A stretch of DNA of 64,000 nucleotides. Origin: Paralysiella testudinis. Its GTDB lineage: Bacteria; Pseudomonadota; Gammaproteobacteria; Burkholderiales; Neisseriaceae. Location: positions 2,315,385-2,379,384 of the forward strand of contig NZ_CP069798.1 of NCBI RefSeq assembly GCF_016894345.1, read 5' to 3'. Of this stretch, positions 26,118-34,867 are shown piece by piece. Below the pieces are notes generated by a model. It did not search any database, had not been told where the DNA came from, and saw only the letters and a list, made by a program, of their open reading frames with translations. Each line of letters begins with the position of its first letter. The first letter of the stretch is position 1. The position numbers were made by a program, and so were the translations under genes.

Positions 26118-26516
26118 ATGAAAACAAAAGCTGTTTTTTTATCCGTGTTGGCCTTGTCCGGTTTTATGTTTGCCGGTTCGGCACATGCAGCCGGTGAGTG
26201 TGACCGCTATCGCACCTCCTACGACCAAACCTATTGTCTGGCCAAATTATTTTTGGAATCAGACAATGAATTAAACAGTGTTTACAAAGATTTGAATAAA
26301 CTGATTAAAGCACCCGTCAAACAACAGCTGGTGGCAACCCAGCGTGATTGGATTCGCTACCGCGACGCCACCTGCGAGCCAAGCGCCGGTACCATCAACG
26401 TTGATTGCAATTATCGGGTAAACCGTGAACGCACCGAATATTTGCGCGATCGCCTGCGTGAATGCAAAGTCGGCACCTGTCGCGGCGCATTAATCGGAGC
26501 GGCCAGTTGGAAATAA
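26118..26516 (+). CDS. Exported DUF1311/LprI-like protein
   Basis: A 132-aa secreted protein; the signal peptide ends near AHA (about residue 24). The mature part has four or more cysteines and the family pattern LNSVYKDLNKLIKAP, then QRDWIRYRDATCE, seen in DUF1311 proteins such as the mycobacterial lysozyme inhibitor LprI. Inhibition of lysozyme is possible but unproven. The ATG at 26118 is preferred over an upstream in-frame ATG because it begins the signal peptide. Confidence 0.7.
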   Translation: MKTKAVFLSVLALSGFMFAGSAHAAGECDRYRTSYDQTYCLAKLFLESDNELNSVYKDLNKLIKAPVKQQLVATQRDWIRYRDATCEPSAGTINVDCNYRVNRERTEYLRDRLRECKVGTCRGALIGAASWK

Positions 26517-26530
26517 CGGCAACCCAAAAA

Positions 26531-27358
26531 ATGAAGCTGCCAAAAAGGCGGGATAATGCCCTTAGCTTATTTGTTAGACTGGGTATAAGCAGCATCAAGC
26601 AATATTGCCATCGTTTTTTGTGGCTAATGCTGTTTTCCTTGCCGGTTTGGGCAGCGGGTGATGGCATGCAGCCGGTCAATACGGCAAGAGGCACCCATTT
26701 GATTGTTTTGGATGCAGGGCATACGCCTCAGCAAGGCGGTGCCTTGGGCGCGCGCGGGATTTATGAAGTGGCCTATAACGACCACTTCACCGCACAATTG
26801 GCACAGGCATTGCAAACAAAAGGATATAAGGTGGCGCTGACGCGCAAGCCCGAAGAATCGATTGGCCTGAATGAGCGGGCGGCGTTTGCCAACCGGGCAA
26901 ATGCCGATTTGTTTTTGTCGATTCACCATGATTCCGCGCAATTGCATTATCTGCACAAAACCACCGTCAACGGAAAAACAGCTTATCAAACCATCAAGCC
27001 GATTCGCGGTTATTCCTTGTTTGTGTCACAGAAAAATCTACAGTTTAGGAAGTCCCTGCTTTTTGCCGAGCAAATCGGTTCCCAATTGTCTTTCACATCA
27101 AACCGCAAACCCACTTTGCACCACGCCGAAAAAATTGCGGGAGAAAACCGCGAATTACTCGATGCAAAGCTGGGCATTTACCGTTTTGACGATTTGGTGG
27201 TATTGGCAAAAACCAAAATCCCCGCCGTTTTGCTGGAAGTGGGCGTGATTGTGGATGCGGATGACGAAGCTTATGTTAATAATCCCCAACATCAAAAAAC
27301 CATGATTAACGCAATAAGCAATGCGGTGGATCTTTATTTTTTAAATTCGGGCGTTTGA
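26531..27358 (+). CDS. N-acetylmuramoyl-L-alanine amidase (Amidase_3)
   Basis: A zinc amidase that cleaves the bond between MurNAc and L-Ala in peptidoglycan. The 275-aa product has a hydrophobic N-terminal segment (FLWLMLFSLPVWAAG) that is a signal or anchor. Zinc ligands are His in LDAGH, Glu in YEVAYND and His in SIHHDS; the catalytic Glu is in LLEVGV. It starts 15 bp after the DUF1311 gene, so the two exported proteins may be co-expressed. No AMIN or LysM domain is present. Confidence 0.85.
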   Translation: MKLPKRRDNALSLFVRLGISSIKQYCHRFLWLMLFSLPVWAAGDGMQPVNTARGTHLIVLDAGHTPQQGGALGARGIYEVAYNDHFTAQLAQALQTKGYKVALTRKPEESIGLNERAAFANRANADLFLSIHHDSAQLHYLHKTTVNGKTAYQTIKPIRGYSLFVSQKNLQFRKSLLFAEQIGSQLSFTSNRKPTLHHAEKIAGENRELLDAKLGIYRFDDLVVLAKTKIPAVLLEVGVIVDADDEAYVNNPQHQKTMINAISNAVDLYFLNSGV

Positions 27359-27626
27359 TTACTGGATTAACGGCATGGGTTTGATACCGCATCAAACCAA
27401 AACAACCCTTTCAACCGAAAGGGCTGCATAGATTATTCAGACAAGCAAAACCCACTAACACGCCAAGGCTGCCTGAAAACCTTACCGGCTAAAGCAGCAG
27501 AGCATACCTGCTTTGCTGCAGCTACTTTGATACATAACGAACACGGCTTCGGTGCCATTGAACCATGCCGAAATTCTATGATTTTAGACAACAAGAGTAG
27601 CAAAATCCGGTAGATATACCCATAGA
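27359..27626. other. Intergenic region after the amidase
   Basis: The space to 27798 holds one AGGCTGCCTGAA uptake sequence (near 27467) and then the Correia-type element at 27627-27778. No gene, RNA or clear terminator is visible in the remainder. Confidence 0.4.
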
Positions 27627-27778
27627 TATAGTGGAATAAATAAAAAAAGTACTGCAACCTTAGCGCAAAGCGAACGATCTTGTACGGCGCTAAAGCGCCA
27701 ATAAAGCTCTGTTCCGCACGTGTGTACTGACTGCGGCTTGCTGCCTTGTATCACCTTGATTCTTTATTACACTGTATA
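27627..27778. repeat. Correia-type repeat, long form (152 bp)
   Basis: Ends TATAGTGGAATAAAT and (inverted) TATACAGTGTAATAAAG enclose the usual core, including the palindromic GGCGCTAAAGCGCC and GTACTGACTGCGGCTTG. It lies at the 3' end of the old yellow enzyme gene. Confidence 0.7.
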
Positions 27779-27798
27779 TTCAAATGTATATTCAAACC

Positions 27799-29034
27799 TT
27801 ATTGCGAGGATATCCATTTTTTGTATCGATTAATCAAATATTTGTCTCGAATTTGTCCGCTCACCAGCGTCCAGATTGGATTAAGCGCCACACCGGCCGG
27901 TTTGCCTTTGCCCAGCCGTTGCAAATGGCGTTGCACAATGATTAATTGAGCCAGCCCGCGCAAGGTTTTGTCTTTAAAGCTCAGTGTAATCGCTTTGCCG
28001 TCTATTGCTTGGCCGTTTTTCCATTCATTGGGTAGATTCGGGTTCAATGCCAAGGCTGTGGCAATACCGGCCACCGCAATGCCTTCTTCCAACACGGCTT
28101 CGGCAACAGCCAATCGGCGGATGCCGCCGGTGGTCATTAAAGGCATTTTGGCTACTTTGGCGATTTTGGCCGCAAATTCCAGAAAATAAGCTTCACGCGC
28201 CAGGGTGCGGTTGTCTTTGGCTTCGCCGCTGAACAATGTCGGTGATTCGTAGCTGCCGCCTGAAAGTTCGACCAAATCCACCGCCGTGCCGTTTAACATT
28301 TCCACCACCGCCAGCGCATCGCTTTCATCAAAACCGCCGCGCTGGAAATCCGCCGAATTGATTTTCACCGCCACGGTAAAGCCGGGCGACACAACAGCAC
28401 GAATCGCCGCCACAATTGCCAATAAAAAGCGGGCGCGGTTTTCGATGCTGCCGCCCCATTGGTCGCTGCGCTGATTGGATAGGGGCGATAAAAACTGACT
28501 GATTAAATAGCCGTGCGCCGCGTGAATCTGCACACCGCTAAAACCGGCTTGTTCGGCGGCTTGCGCGGTTTCGGCGAAACGGGTGATGGTGTTTGCGATT
28601 TCTTGCTCGCTCATGGCGCGCGGTTTGACAAACAACTTGGAATGTTTGCCCAGCTCCAAACCGATGGCAGAGGGCGCAAAGGTGTTTTTACCCAAACCCG
28701 CCATGGCTTGCCGGCCGGGATGATTAATCTGCATCCACACCTGCGCCCCTTTTGATTTCGCGGCATTTGCCCAAGCCTGAAAGGGGGCAATCGGGCTGTT
28801 TTTGGTCAGCACCACATCGCCTGCCGTGCTGACGCCGTTATCGTCTACCATCACGTTGCCGGTGACAATCAAACCCGCGCCGCCGTCGGCAAAACGTTGG
28901 TAAAGACGCACAAAATGTTCGTCGGGCAATTGGCCTTGTGCGGCCATGTTTTCGGCCATTGCCGATTTGCCGATGCGATTGGGCAAAGTGCTGCCGTTGG
29001 GCAGGGTGAGCGGAGTAAAAAGAGCAGAAGCCAT
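27799..29034 (-). CDS. NADH:flavin oxidoreductase, old yellow enzyme family
   Basis: An FMN-dependent ene-reductase or nitro-ester reductase of 411 aa. The N-terminus FTPLTLPNGSTLPNRIGKSA is the standard OYE opening. The substrate-site motif HAAHGYLISQFLSP and SNQRSDQWGGS, followed by LVELSGGSYESP and MTTGGIRR, fix the family. The ATG at 29034 has AGGA 9 bases upstream; a long in-frame extension reaching into the hxlR gene is rejected. It is divergent from hxlR, its likely repressor. Confidence 0.87.
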   Translation of the reverse strand: MASALFTPLTLPNGSTLPNRIGKSAMAENMAAQGQLPDEHFVRLYQRFADGGAGLIVTGNVMVDDNGVSTAGDVVLTKNSPIAPFQAWANAAKSKGAQVWMQINHPGRQAMAGLGKNTFAPSAIGLELGKHSKLFVKPRAMSEQEIANTITRFAETAQAAEQAGFSGVQIHAAHGYLISQFLSPLSNQRSDQWGGSIENRARFLLAIVAAIRAVVSPGFTVAVKINSADFQRGGFDESDALAVVEMLNGTAVDLVELSGGSYESPTLFSGEAKDNRTLAREAYFLEFAAKIAKVAKMPLMTTGGIRRLAVAEAVLEEGIAVAGIATALALNPNLPNEWKNGQAIDGKAITLSFKDKTLRGLAQLIIVQRHLQRLGKGKPAGVALNPIWTLVSGQIRDKYLINRYKKWISSQ

Positions 29035-29050
29035 GATGGGTGTCCTTGTC

Positions 29051-29116
29051 AGTATCAATTTGATAGCTGCCATGATAAAATCGCTATTGATAAAAGTCAA
29101 TACTATTTTGATACTA
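29051..29116. promoter_or_regulatory. Candidate HxlR operator between oye and hxlR
   Basis: TATCAATTTGATA (29053-29065) is a 13-bp palindrome. A related near-palindrome TACTATTTTGATACTA is at 29101-29116, and ATTGATAAAAGTCAAT lies between them (29086-29101). The repeated TATCAA-type half-sites in the divergent spacer fit an HxlR-family binding site. Confidence 0.5.
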
Positions 29117-29140
29117 ACTTGAAAATATTGAGCGAGACAG

Positions 29141-29572
29141 ATGATGGTGAACGAAAATTTAAACCTCTGCCCGATTTTCCGCAGCGTGCCGTTTCTCGGC
29201 GATGCGTGGAATTTGTTGATTTTGCGCGAAGCATTCAGCGGCGTTACCCGCTTTGACGGCTTCCGCAAAAATCTCGGCATTGCGCCGACCATGCTCACCA
29301 AACGCTTAAACCAGCTTACCGAAGAAGGCTTGCTGCAAAAGCACCGTTACAGCGAACACCCGCCACGTGATGAATATCTGCTCACACCGGCGGGACGTGA
29401 TACGCTGCCTTTGCTGCTGATGTTGCGCGAATGGGGTAAAAAACACCGCTGCGGGCAAGCCGGCGACCGCCTGCTTGATGCGCAAACCGGGCAGGAAATC
29501 CGGCCGCTGCTGATTGATGCGGTGAGCGGTGCGCCGATTGGCGAACGGGAAATTGTGCGGGAAGTTTTGTAA
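29141..29572 (+). CDS. HxlR-family winged-helix regulator
   Basis: A 143-aa regulator. The core reads NLCPIFRSVPFLGDAWNLL, FDGFRKNLGIAPTMLTKRL and EYLLTPAGRDTLPLLLML, the typical winged helix with an N-terminal cysteine that in some relatives senses electrophiles. Two adjacent ATGs (29141, 29144) are possible starts. It is paired divergently with an old yellow enzyme, a common electrophile-responsive arrangement. Confidence 0.87.
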   Translation: MMVNENLNLCPIFRSVPFLGDAWNLLILREAFSGVTRFDGFRKNLGIAPTMLTKRLNQLTEEGLLQKHRYSEHPPRDEYLLTPAGRDTLPLLLMLREWGKKHRCGQAGDRLLDAQTGQEIRPLLIDAVSGAPIGEREIVREVL

Positions 29573-29587
29573 TGCCAACTCAAAAAA

Positions 29588-29608
29588 TATAGTGGAATCA
29601 ATAAAACG
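29588..29608. repeat. Solo Correia-type end
   Basis: TATAGTGGAATCAATAAAAC resembles one Correia end, but no core or second end follows. Confidence 0.35.
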
Positions 29609-29680
29609 TTACACGTGGTTTTGCCAATTCAAGAGAAATTTCTTACCCCGAACGCACATAAAGTAAATTGCGACTTGCTT

Positions 29681-30804
29681 ATACCAATTCTAAAAAATAC
29701 AATACAATAAAACCCAAGCCCAAACTCCCCCAACACCACCATGCCCAAACTAACACCCCGCAAACACCAGCTGACTGATCATGATTTTTTGAAACTGTCC
29801 AAAACAGAGTCAAATCCGAGAGCGCGAATCAAATTGCTGATGCTGCATCAACTGAGCTTGAGTCACAGCTTAGACAGCATTGCACAAACCTTCGGCTATC
29901 ATCAACAAAGCATCAGCGTCATCAGAAAGCACTATTGGCTGTATGGGCTGGACAGCATCTACGACAAACCCGGCAGAGGCCGCAAAAGCCTGTTGGCCGA
30001 AAAAGACATCGAAGCCTTTAAGCAAGCCATTGTAGAACAACAACAGCAAAGGGGCGGCGGCAGGCTGACTGCTGTTGATATTGCCCGTATTGCCAAGGAA
30101 GACTTTAATACCGACTACACACCGAAAGGCATTTACGGCTTATTGTCCCGCATCGGCATCAGCTGGGTATCTGCCCGCAGCCGGCATCCCAAAGCGAATC
30201 AGCAGGCAATGGATGATTTTAAAAAACTTCGTAAACCATGTTCGGACAGTGCTGCCTGAACACATTGAGTTGTCTGACGTAGACATCTGGTTTCAAGATG
30301 AAACCCGTATCGGCCAGCAAGGATCCATCACCCGGGTTTGGCACTATTGCGGCCAAAGGCCGAGGGTCGTACGCCAACAGCAATTTGAGTCTGCCTACTT
30401 ATTTGGGGCATTCTGCCCCTCAAGCGGCAACAGTGTGGGTTTGGTATTGCCGTATGTAAATAAGCAAGCCATGCAGCTACATATGCAGCATATCAGCAAG
30501 GAAGTACCGGAGGGTCGTCATGCAGTGGTGGTTATGGATGGCGCTTTATGGCATCAAGCCGATTTAAACCTACATAACGTGACGATGCTGAAATTGCCGC
30601 CGTATTCACCGGAGTTGAATCCGTCTGAACAGATATGGCAGTATTTAAAGCAGCATGATTTATCGAACCGATGCTTTGATGGTTATGATGCGATTGTAGA
30701 TGCTGCTTGTGCGGCTTGGAATCGGTTGCGTGTACAGCTTGAATTGATTCGGTCGATTACCTCTAGGGCTTGGTCTATTGTATGTTAATTTAGAGAATTG
30801 GTAT
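29681..30804 (+). mobile_element. IS630-family insertion sequence
   Basis: Ends ATACCAATTCT are inverted (29681-29691 and 30794-30804), and the element carries one transposase in two frames. Elements of this family insert at TA, which is consistent with the TA at the termini. Its ends match those of the two 104-bp MITEs in the window. Confidence 0.85.
29741..30788 (+). pseudogene. IS630-family transposase, frameshifted at an A6 run
   Basis: Frame 1 (29741-30259) holds a helix-turn-helix region (SHSLDSIAQTFGYHQQSISV). The second frame (to 30788) holds the DDE domain: Asp in WFQDETRIGQQG, Asp in VVMDGALWH, Glu in PYSPELNPSEQIW. The frames join at TTTTAAAAAAC near 30220. A +1 shift, or loss of one A, restores a protein of about 348 aa, normal for IS630. 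A -1 shift does not, so classical programmed -1 slippage is unlikely; this copy is probably inactive or needs a +1/-2 event. Confidence 0.8.
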
Positions 30805-30865
30805 TAGGTTTTAGAGCAATGTTCTTTCTTTTGCAACTACGTTCGGCTTTTAGTTGAGAGCGGGG

Positions 30866-31017
30866 TATTATTAAATTTAAATTAAAACAAGGCATCAAGC
30901 CGCAGACAGTACACAAGTACGGAACAGACTTTTGTTGGTGCTGTAGCACCGTACAAAATCGTTCGCTTTGCGCTAAGGCGAGGTAACGCAGTATTGGTTT
31001 AAATTTAATTCACGATA
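30866..31017. repeat. Correia-type repeat, long form
   Basis: The 152-bp element has an end like TATTATTAAATTTAAATTAA on the left and GGTTTAAATTTAATTCACGA with TA on the right. The core includes GCCGCAGACAGTACACAAGT and the palindrome GGTGCTGTAGCACC. It lies 66 bp upstream of ppx and may affect its expression. Confidence 0.7.
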
Positions 31018-31083
31018 CATGACAGCAAAAGCCGCCTGCGGTAACATGCCGTATCTTTTTTCAAGCATTTCGGACAATCCGGC

Positions 31084-32586
31084 ATGATGACTTCGCAAGA
31101 CATGCTCGCCACCGTGGATTTGGGCTCCAATAGCTTTCGCCTGCAAATCTGCCACCACCAAAACGGCCAGCTCAAAGTGGTGGACTCCATCAAAGAAATG
31201 GTGCGCTTTGCCGCCGGGTTAGACGAACACAAGCGGCTCGACGAAGCCTCACAACAACGCGCCCTCGATTGCTTGGCGCGTTTTGGCGAGCGCCTGCGCG
31301 GGCTAGCGCCGCAGCAGGTACGGGCAGTGGCCACCAACACCTTCCGCGTGGCCAAAAATATTGGCGCCTTTATGCCCCGAGCCGAAGCGGCGCTGGGCTT
31401 TCCAATTGATATTATTGCCGGGCGCGAAGAAGCGCGGTTGATTTACACCGGCGTGGTGCACACTCTGCCGCCCAATGGCGAGCGCATGCTGGTGGTCGAC
31501 ATCGGCGGCGGCTCCACCGAGTTTGTGATTGGCCGCGACTTGCAGCCCAGCATCACCGAAAGCCTCAATCTGGGCTGCGTTACCTACAGCATGCGCTTTT
31601 TTCCCAAAGGCAAAATCGACGCCAAAACCTTTCAGGCAGCCGTGAACCAAGCCCGTGCCGAAATCCAGCGCATCGGCAGCAATTTAAAACACACCGGCTG
31701 GGACTTTGCCGTGGGCACTTCCGGCTCCGCCCGCTCCATCCGCGATGTGATTGAAGCCGCCAACGGCAATGGCGATGACGGCATCACCTTGGCGCATATG
31801 CAGGCGATTGCCCATAAAATCATTGCCGCCGGCAGCACCAAAAAAGCCAAGCTCAACGGCCTAAAGCCCGACCGGCTGGAGGTATTTTCCGGCAGCTTGG
31901 CGGTGATGATCGGCGTCTTTACCGAGCTGGGTATCCGCACCATGCAGGTTACCGATGCCGCCCTGCGCGACGGCGTGTTTTACGACATGATTGGCCGCCG
32001 CCTCGACGACGACATGCGCAACCAAACCGTGGCCGAATTCCAAAACCGCTACCAAGTCGACAAAACCCAAGCCGCGCAAGTGGCGCAGCTGGCGGATATG
32101 TGTTTGATGGATTTGGCACGCCAATATCCCGATGCCGAAGTGGCGGTGTGGCGCCAATATGTGCGCTGGGCGGCCATGCTGCACGAAATCGGCCTTTCCA
32201 TCGCCCACACCGGCTACCACAAACACGCCGCCTATATTTTGGATCAAGCCGATATGCCGGGCTTTTCGCGCAAAGAGCAACATATCTTGTCTACCTTGGT
32301 GCTCGGCCACCGTGGCGACTTACGCAAAATGAGCGATTTTGTCAACGAGCCCATGCTGTGGCTGGCCATCCTCGCCTTGCGCCTGGCCGCCCTGTTTTAC
32401 CGCGCCCGCCAGCCGCTGGCACTACCGCCCTTAAGCAGCCTGCAATATTTGGCACGCCAAAAACAATTTGTGCTCACCCTTGAGCAAAGCTGGCTCGACG
32501 ACAACCCGCTCACCGCCAGCGCCTTGGCGCAAGAGTCGGCACTGTGGCAGAAAATCGGCCAGCGCCTGCAACTGCGCCAACCTTAA
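31084..32586 (+). CDS. ppx: Exopolyphosphatase / pppGpp phosphohydrolase
   Basis: Ppx/GppA family enzyme that removes phosphate from the ends of polyphosphate. The 500-aa protein has the ASKHA phosphate loop LATVDLGSNSFRLQI near the N-terminus and the second loop VVDIGGGSTEFVIG near residue 140. A C-terminal HD-like region (MLHEIGLSIAHTGYHKHAAY) is as in E. coli Ppx. Adjacent ATGs at 31084 and 31087 are equivalent. CorA follows 13 bp downstream. Confidence 0.92.
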   Translation: MMTSQDMLATVDLGSNSFRLQICHHQNGQLKVVDSIKEMVRFAAGLDEHKRLDEASQQRALDCLARFGERLRGLAPQQVRAVATNTFRVAKNIGAFMPRAEAALGFPIDIIAGREEARLIYTGVVHTLPPNGERMLVVDIGGGSTEFVIGRDLQPSITESLNLGCVTYSMRFFPKGKIDAKTFQAAVNQARAEIQRIGSNLKHTGWDFAVGTSGSARSIRDVIEAANGNGDDGITLAHMQAIAHKIIAAGSTKKAKLNGLKPDRLEVFSGSLAVMIGVFTELGIRTMQVTDAALRDGVFYDMIGRRLDDDMRNQTVAEFQNRYQVDKTQAAQVAQLADMCLMDLARQYPDAEVAVWRQYVRWAAMLHEIGLSIAHTGYHKHAAYILDQADMPGFSRKEQHILSTLVLGHRGDLRKMSDFVNEPMLWLAILALRLAALFYRARQPLALPPLSSLQYLARQKQFVLTLEQSWLDDNPLTASALAQESALWQKIGQRLQLRQP

Positions 32587-32599
32587 AGCCTTGCCGTTT

Positions 32600-33649
32600 A
32601 TGAACCCACACCCCAGCCTCAGCCTGCCCGAGCGCGTACCGCGCAGCAGCACCCAAGATGTGCCCGAGCGCGCCCTGCATGTATTGCATTACACCCCGGC
32701 GCGAGTGGAAAGCCACGACTACACCGGCACCGACATCCATTATCAAAACCTGCACTATCCTGATGCCGATGAGCTGGCGTGGCTGCATTTTGTCGGCATC
32801 ACCGACGAAGCCACTCTGCGCGCCTTCCTCACCCCCTACGGCATTCACGAGCTGGTGCTGGAAGACATCCTCAACCGCCGCCAACGCCCCAAAATCGAAG
32901 ACTACGGCGACTATGTGTTTATCGCCGCGCGGGTATTCGAATACAAAAACAACAAACTGAATGCCGACCAAGTTTATCTGCTCATCGGCAAACAATTTGT
33001 GATGACTTTCCAACAACGGCCGTTGGGTTTATTCAGCACCATCCGCGACTATCTGGAAAAAAACCGTTTCGATATCCGCGCCCGCGGCATTGATTTTTTG
33101 GCCTACACGTTTTTAGACCGGCTGGTGGACGACTATTTCCTCGTGCTCGACCACTACAACACCCGCGTGGAAAGCCTGGATAAACAACTGTTTGCCGCCG
33201 ACAACGATGAATTATTGGTGTCGATACACAAACTCAAGCGCGACGCCATGCGCCTGCGCCGCGCCCTCTTGCCCCAGCGCGAAGTGCTGCACCAATTGGT
33301 GCGCGGTGATTTTGCACTGTTCGGCCAAGACGCCCACGTTTATCTACGCGATGTTTACGACCACAGCCAGCAATTGATTGAATCGCTCGACGGCGCCCGC
33401 GATATGGTGGTGAGCATGATGGACGTGCATTTATCGTATCAATCCAACCGGCTTAACCAGCAAATGCGCGTGCTCACTGTAATCACCATCCTGTTTATGC
33501 CGCTCACCGTGATTACCGGCATCTACGGCATGAATTTCGACCACATGCCCGAATTGCATTGGCGTTACGGCTATTTTATGGTGCTGGGGCTGATGGCCAC
33601 CATCATCATCAGCCTGTTAACGTATTTCCACCGCCGCCGCTGGCTGTAA
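32600..33649 (+). CDS. corA: CorA-family magnesium/cobalt transporter
   Basis: A homopentameric inner-membrane Mg2+ channel. The 349-aa protein has a large cytoplasmic domain, a long helix, and two C-terminal transmembrane segments. The family signature YGMNF followed by MPEL lies between them near residue 310. The ATG at 32600 follows the ppx stop by 13 bp; an in-frame extension into ppx is rejected. Confidence 0.93.
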   Translation: MNPHPSLSLPERVPRSSTQDVPERALHVLHYTPARVESHDYTGTDIHYQNLHYPDADELAWLHFVGITDEATLRAFLTPYGIHELVLEDILNRRQRPKIEDYGDYVFIAARVFEYKNNKLNADQVYLLIGKQFVMTFQQRPLGLFSTIRDYLEKNRFDIRARGIDFLAYTFLDRLVDDYFLVLDHYNTRVESLDKQLFAADNDELLVSIHKLKRDAMRLRRALLPQREVLHQLVRGDFALFGQDAHVYLRDVYDHSQQLIESLDGARDMVVSMMDVHLSYQSNRLNQQMRVLTVITILFMPLTVITGIYGMNFDHMPELHWRYGYFMVLGLMATIIISLLTYFHRRRWL

Positions 33650-33681
33650 TCCACACGGCCGATTCAACCCAAGGACACCCG

Positions 33682-34176
33682 ATGACCCAAGCCCAGCACG
33701 ACCACACCCAGCACCAGCTCAGCATGTCGGTATTGATGACGCCCGATATGGCCAACTTCCACGGCAATGTACACGGCGGCGATTTGCTCAAATTGCTCGA
33801 CCAAGTGGCCTATGCCTGCGCCAGCCGCTATTCCGGCGAATATGTGGTCACGCTGTCGGTGGATAAAGTCACTTTTAAAGAGCCGATTCACGTGGGCGAA
33901 TTGGTGACCTTTCTGGCTTCGGTCAACCATGTGGGGCGCACCTCAATGGAAATCGGCATTCGCGTGGAAGCGCAAAACATCCAGCGGCGCAGCACCCGCC
34001 ACACCAACAGCTGCTACTTCACCATGGTGGCGGTAGACCAACACGGCAAGCCCGTGGCGGTGCCGCCCTTAGCGCTGAACAGCGACGAGCAACGCTGCCG
34101 CTTTGCCGCCGCCGAACAACGCAAAGCCATGCGCCTGCAAGCCAGTGCCTTGCCGTCGTGCGACAGCTGCGCCTAA
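33682..34176 (+). CDS. YciA-like hot-dog acyl-CoA thioesterase
   Basis: Hydrolyses acyl-CoA esters. The 164-aa protein has the YciA/BACH pattern TPDMANFHGNVHGGDLLKLL, with the catalytic-site Asn/Asp region, then VDKVTFKEPIHVGELV. The C-terminus has a CDSC pair. AAGGA lies upstream of ATG 33682. A DUS-pair terminator follows, closing the ppx-corA-thioesterase unit. Confidence 0.87.
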   Translation: MTQAQHDHTQHQLSMSVLMTPDMANFHGNVHGGDLLKLLDQVAYACASRYSGEYVVTLSVDKVTFKEPIHVGELVTFLASVNHVGRTSMEIGIRVEAQNIQRRSTRHTNSCYFTMVAVDQHGKPVAVPPLALNSDEQRCRFAAAEQRKAMRLQASALPSCDSCA

Positions 34177-34180
34177 ATTC

Positions 34181-34223
34181 AAGGCTGCCTGAAAAACACA
34201 AATATTGCTTTCAGGCAGCCTTT
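34181..34223. terminator. DUS-pair terminator
   Basis: AAGGCTGCCTGAAA (34181-34194) pairs with its complement (34209-34222) over a 14-nt loop, followed by T. Confidence 0.8.
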
Positions 34224-34252
34224 ACCCTTATTAAATCAACATCGGAGCCATT

Positions 34253-34867
34253 ATGTTTACCGGTATTGTTTACGGCCTGGGCGAAATCAGCGCCGTAACG
34301 GATTTTCCCCACTTCCGCCAGCTGCGCGTGCGCCTGCCCGCCGGCGCCGACCAACAGCTGGCCATCGGTGCTTCCATCGCCAACAACGGCTGCTGCCTCA
34401 CCGTTACCGCCATTCACAGCAACGAAGTCAGCTTCGATTTGATGGCCGAAACACTGGCCACCACCAATTTGGGCAATCTACACAGCGGCGATAAAGTGAA
34501 CATCGAGCGCGCCGCGCGCTTTGGCGATGAAATCGGCGGCCATGTGATGAGCGGCCACATCATCGCCACCACCGCCATCAGCCGCATCGATGCCAGCGAC
34601 CACAACCGCACCGTGTGGTTTAGGCTGCCTGAAACACTCAAGCCCTATATTTTGGCCAAAGGCTTTGTGGGGCTCGACGGTTGCAGCCTCACCATCGGCC
34701 AAGTGAGCGACAGCGAATTCAACGTGCACCTGATTCCCGAAACCCTCAACCGCACCCTATTCGGCCAGCGCCAAGTGGGCGACATCATCAACATCGAAAT
34801 CGACCCGCAAACCCAAGCCGTGGTCGACACGGTAACGCGCGTATTGGCGCAGCAAGGCAGTGCTTGA
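34253..34867 (+). CDS. ribE: Riboflavin synthase alpha subunit
   Basis: Dismutation of 6,7-dimethyl-8-ribityllumazine to riboflavin. The 204-aa protein starts with the diagnostic MFTGIV and has the two homologous lumazine-binding barrels ([24 protein letters not shown]). It overlaps the acyltransferase start by one base (TGATG). No FMN riboswitch was seen in front of it. Confidence 0.95.
   Translation: MFTGIVYGLGEISAVTDFPHFRQLRVRLPAGADQQLAIGASIANNGCCLTVTAIHSNEVSFDLMAETLATTNLGNLHSGDKVNIERAARFGDEIGGHVMSGHIIATTAISRIDASDHNRTVWFRLPETLKPYILAKGFVGLDGCSLTIGQVSDSEFNVHLIPETLNRTLFGQRQVGDIINIEIDPQTQAVVDTVTRVLAQQGSA

Noticed and set aside
27799..29301. 500-aa form of the old yellow enzyme
   Set aside because: The extra N-terminus is antisense to hxlR and the operator region; the start at 29034 has a Shine-Dalgarno and matches the family.
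20252..30804. CRISPR array
   Set aside because: Repeats are inverted, dispersed transposon-like units; no regularly spaced direct repeats with spacers were seen anywhere.
32468..32599. CorA start inside ppx
   Set aside because: The extension is antisense-like shadow of ppx codons; ATG 32600 directly follows the ppx stop.
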